Made by a program: the position numbers and the translations under genes. Positions 61,676 through 64,000 of a stretch of 64,000 bases of DNA are shown piece after piece. This DNA comes from UBA969 sp041694635 (GTDB lineage Bacteria > Planctomycetota > Planctomycetia > Gemmatales > Gemmataceae), in the NCBI GenBank assembly GCA_041694635.1, contig JBDNHI010000047.1, positions 15,125-79,124 of the forward strand, in the 5' to 3' direction. The notes beneath the pieces are model-generated. The model was not told the origin of the DNA. It did not search any database and worked only from the letters and a program-made list of their open reading frames with translations. Within the stretch, counting starts at the first letter, position 1. Every line of letters starts with the position of its first letter.

Positions 61676-62469
61676 CAGCTATTCGTTTTCCAGAGTTCTT
61701 AGACTCGCTAGAAAATACTAAATACCCATTTATACCTACGGCTACTTTAAGCAACGGTAAAGTTTCATTCTTAGAAGGTACTTTTCTAGACGCACATGTC
61801 TACGCCACGACAAGTTTTTTTAGATATTACATTTCAGAAGTAGTAGTAGAATCCGACAAATTTACAATTTACATAGGAGATGAGGCAGCACCCAAGAGTT
61901 TATATGGCACGATTGATTTACCTATAACGATTAAAAATGTGCAGCTACAAGATGATTATGGTAGACCCGCAGGCATACTTGTTTCAAACCCTGACCGTTT
62001 GGCCGTATTGTCTGCTTGGGGCATTGGTACCCATACATTTGAAAGAGAATACACAGAGTTTTGTGTTACATGCCAGATGCCAATACCCAATCCAGGTGTA
62101 TCTGGATTTCTGCTGGAAACTGGGGAAATACTAAGTGGTAAAGTTTGGTTCGTAGGCGACGATGGCGTTGTTGTTTCTATTGCTACAGCAACTGATTCGC
62201 AAAATAATTTAGTAAGTTCATTACAAGTAAATGCGATAGGTGACCCGCTTTACTTACAAAGATTATGCAATCCATCTAACCTATTTACTCCGGTTAACCC
62301 AGTGCGTATACTCAGAGTGGTAAACGGAGCAAATACGTACGATTGTTTACCGGATGCACAGGGAAACTTTAACTTGCAGATGAATGATAACTTGGTACCA
62401 GATGCAGCTTTGCGAATTCGTACGACTGCTGAAGGAATAGTAATAACTGTAGAAGGATCTACTGCGTAA
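61672..62469 (+). CDS. Fibre-family protein C
   Basis: The protein has 265 residues. The N-terminus RFPEFLDSLENTKYPFIPTA fits the shared xYP motif. The later part RILRVVNGANTYDCLPDAQG (around 217-236) carries a variant of the shared NG motif. The middle includes TFEREYTEFCVTCQMPIPNP near 121. It appears to be a short version of the family, ending soon after the NG motif. It overlaps the previous gene by 4 bases. Confidence 0.68.
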   Translation: MTAIRFPEFLDSLENTKYPFIPTATLSNGKVSFLEGTFLDAHVYATTSFFRYYISEVVVESDKFTIYIGDEAAPKSLYGTIDLPITIKNVQLQDDYGRPAGILVSNPDRLAVLSAWGIGTHTFEREYTEFCVTCQMPIPNPGVSGFLLETGEILSGKVWFVGDDGVVVSIATATDSQNNLVSSLQVNAIGDPLYLQRLCNPSNLFTPVNPVRILRVVNGANTYDCLPDAQGNFNLQMNDNLVPDAALRIRTTAEGIVITVEGSTA

Positions 62470-62485
62470 ATAATTGTGAGACAAT

Positions 62486-63502
62486 ATGGCAACACCTAAT
62501 TTTTTCAATGAAAACATTAACCGTAGTTTTCCATTTCAACGGGCAACAGTGGGGGTAGCCACGCCTGCTAGCGGTTCCGTAACAATGAGACAACTGCCTG
62601 ATGACTTTATTGCAGATTGTGGTTTTATTCTAGGACCTGAATCTGGTTTCATTGACGGGATTCATTCTGTATATCTGCATAAAATTTCACGTGTCAGCGA
62701 ATCGTTAATTGAGTATGAATTTCATTCAAATGCACCTAACTTGCTGAATAGTCTTTTAATATTTAGGCGGGATATCGCTGATCCAATTTACAGTACAGAG
62801 TTTGTAGAAAGTGATGCGCCGTTTTATGACCCAGTTAGCGATTCTTTTTCTTTATCCATCTCAGTCCCTACTGTGACTTGCGGAGAACCTTTCTGGTCTG
62901 GTTATCTTGTAACAGGGCTTCTCGCTGCTGTTACAGCACGATTAGCCACCGGAGAAACAATTGTTCGCGTTGGAAACGACGAGGCACTAGTTGAACCCGC
63001 GTTACTTCAGAATTTAGACCAAAGTCAACTTGTGTCGTTAAATATTGCAAACGCAGATAGAACTAGAGCAACCCGCCCAGATAATTGTCCATCAAATTCT
63101 TGGACTTTTCCGACTGGCCGCATTTATGTAGCACGAGAATGTATGCAAGGAAATTTACGGTTGCAGCCCGGCTATAATATGGAAATAAAACAAAATTCAC
63201 TTACTAACACAATTGAATTTGCAGCAAAAGTAAAAGCAGGATTAGGAGAACCCTGTGAAGAATTTAAGTTATTTCCGCAAGAAACTGTACCGGCTGGGGC
63301 AAGTAACAATTTATTTGCGGGAGATTATTATTGTAATGAAACATTAAGATCAATAAACGGGCTACAAGGCCCTAATTTGACATTAATTGCTGGCGTAGGT
63401 GTATCTATCTTACCTGACAACGCCAACAGTACTGTAACTATAAACATTAACTTAAACGATTTACAAACATGTTCTTACGCCACAGTATCTGAATCTATTT
63501 AA
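62486..63502 (+). CDS. Fibre-family protein D
   Basis: The protein has 338 residues; TTGTGAGACAAT precedes the ATG, a weak site. The start NFFNENINRSFPFQRATV matches the family motif most clearly. Around residue 286-300, TLRSINGLQGPNLTLIAG carries the shared ING motif. The middle contains YLVTGLLAAVTARLATGET. The end is beta-rich with Asn/Thr. It directly precedes the collagen-like gene and may be the fibre head partner of that stalk. Confidence 0.68.
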   Translation: MATPNFFNENINRSFPFQRATVGVATPASGSVTMRQLPDDFIADCGFILGPESGFIDGIHSVYLHKISRVSESLIEYEFHSNAPNLLNSLLIFRRDIADPIYSTEFVESDAPFYDPVSDSFSLSISVPTVTCGEPFWSGYLVTGLLAAVTARLATGETIVRVGNDEALVEPALLQNLDQSQLVSLNIANADRTRATRPDNCPSNSWTFPTGRIYVARECMQGNLRLQPGYNMEIKQNSLTNTIEFAAKVKAGLGEPCEEFKLFPQETVPAGASNNLFAGDYYCNETLRSINGLQGPNLTLIAGVGVSILPDNANSTVTININLNDLQTCSYATVSESI

Positions 63503-63515
63503 TAGGAGAGAAAGG

Positions 63516-64000
63516 ATGGAGCACAGGGCATACTTGACACAAGGACCGCAAGCACCGCAAGCACCAGTATTTGACATTGTCAAATGCCCTGTTCCTAGCA
63601 TCTTTCCTATTTCAGACGACAATTGGTTAGATAATCCTCAAGTGCCACAAGCACCTGCGGATATCGCAGATTGCCCCGTAACTTTAATTCCAATTTTAGA
63701 ACCTGAGCCACTGTGCCCTCAATTAACATTTCAAAGTGGTTCTCAAGGTTACGCTACTACTAGTATTGTGCCGGCCGGGCAACAATGTGCATTTTTTAAA
63801 ATTACAAAAACTGAATGTTGCGAATTTGATATTAGTGTAGATGTATGTTTTCCACAAGGACCGCAGGGACCGCAGGGACCACAAGGACCGCAGGGACCGC
63901 AGGGACCGCAGGGACCACAAGGACCGCAGGGACCGCAGGGACCACAAGGACCGCAAGGGCCACAAGGGCCACAAGGGCCGGATGGACCACAAGGGCCACA
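63516..64000 (+). CDS. Collagen-like fibre protein, 3' partial
   Basis: The ATG at 63516 follows TAGGAGAGAAAGG. About 161 codons are visible and the frame is open to the window end. The first 112 residues hold several QxPQAP-like repeats and six spaced Cys (KCPVP, DCPVT, LCPQL, QQCAFF, ECCEF). From 63858 to the end there are 16 Gly-Pro-Gln triplets, one changed to Gly-Pro-Asp. Such collagen-like stalks occur in phage fibres and form triple helices. The rest of the gene, probably a receptor-binding tip, is outside the window. Confidence 0.85.
   Translation, partial: MEHRAYLTQGPQAPQAPVFDIVKCPVPSIFPISDDNWLDNPQVPQAPADIADCPVTLIPILEPEPLCPQLTFQSGSQGYATTSIVPAGQQCAFFKITKTECCEFDISVDVCFPQGPQGPQGPQGPQGPQGPQGPQGPQGPQGPQGPQGPQGPQGPDGPQGP
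63858..64000 (+). repeat. 9-base collagen-coding repeat (GGACCGCAG-type)
   Basis: Sixteen or more consecutive 9-base units encode Gly-Pro-Gln. Third-position changes (GGA/GGG, CCG/CCA, CAG/CAA) form a longer pattern of about 27 bases, a sign of block duplication. It continues past the window. Confidence 0.95.

Noticed and set aside
63723..63992. Minus-strand Leu/Trp/Ser-Arg repeat frame over the collagen-coding region
   Set aside because: It is the complement of the Gly-Pro-Gln repeat and has no ribosome site.

Overview
The window is a 64 kb stretch of a large tailed bacteriophage (a myovirus with a contractile tail). Every gene supported here lies on the + strand. Genes are packed with gaps mostly under 100 bases, often overlap by a few bases, and are usually preceded by AGGAG-type ribosome sites, so the host is a bacterium. 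The host cannot be named from the sequence. No tRNA, CRISPR array, insertion sequence or cellular housekeeping gene was seen. No terminase or portal gene was recognised; they may be outside the window or too divergent. No gene-free stretch reaches 300 bases.

Region 1 (1-20173): small proteins with glycine-zipper membrane segments surround a cellular-type multisubunit RNA polymerase. One 1485-residue protein carries all of beta fused to the N-terminal part of beta', including the catalytic Asp triad (GADFDGD). Three genes later, a 1202-residue protein carries the rest of beta' (bridge helix, trigger loop, clamp) followed by a tail of about 575 residues. Both zinc-binding modules of beta' are missing. 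Next come structural or internal proteins of unknown role.

Region 2 (20192-29680): head morphogenesis. A prohead protease, a scaffold-like acidic repeat protein, a small protein, a decoration protein and the major capsid protein are followed by two strong terminators, a glycosyltransferase with a methyltransferase-like tail, and neck/connector candidates.

Region 3 (29712-49731): contractile tail. The order is sheath, tube, a beta-helix spike-like protein, two tail-assembly-chaperone candidates linked by a plausible -1 frameshift site (A AAT TTT at 36974-36980), tape measure, baseplate hub candidates, a sigma-70-family protein, gp25-like and gp6/J-like wedge proteins. The sigma-like gene among baseplate genes, with the phage polymerase in the same structural block, suggests a transcription machine that could travel in the virion; this is inference.

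Region 4 (49746-53269): a host-contact or lysis cassette. It holds a full vertebrate-style matrix metalloproteinase architecture (propeptide with PRCGCPD cysteine switch plus HEFGHLLGLDH zinc site), a papain-like cysteine peptidase and several small one-membrane-segment proteins.

Region 5 (53269-64000): tail-tip, fibre and receptor-binding candidates. At least four share an N-terminal 'xNxxRxYP' motif and an internal 'INGxxP' motif. Two carry cysteine clusters followed by coiled coils. The last gene is a collagen-like (Gly-Pro-Gln) protein that runs off the window end.
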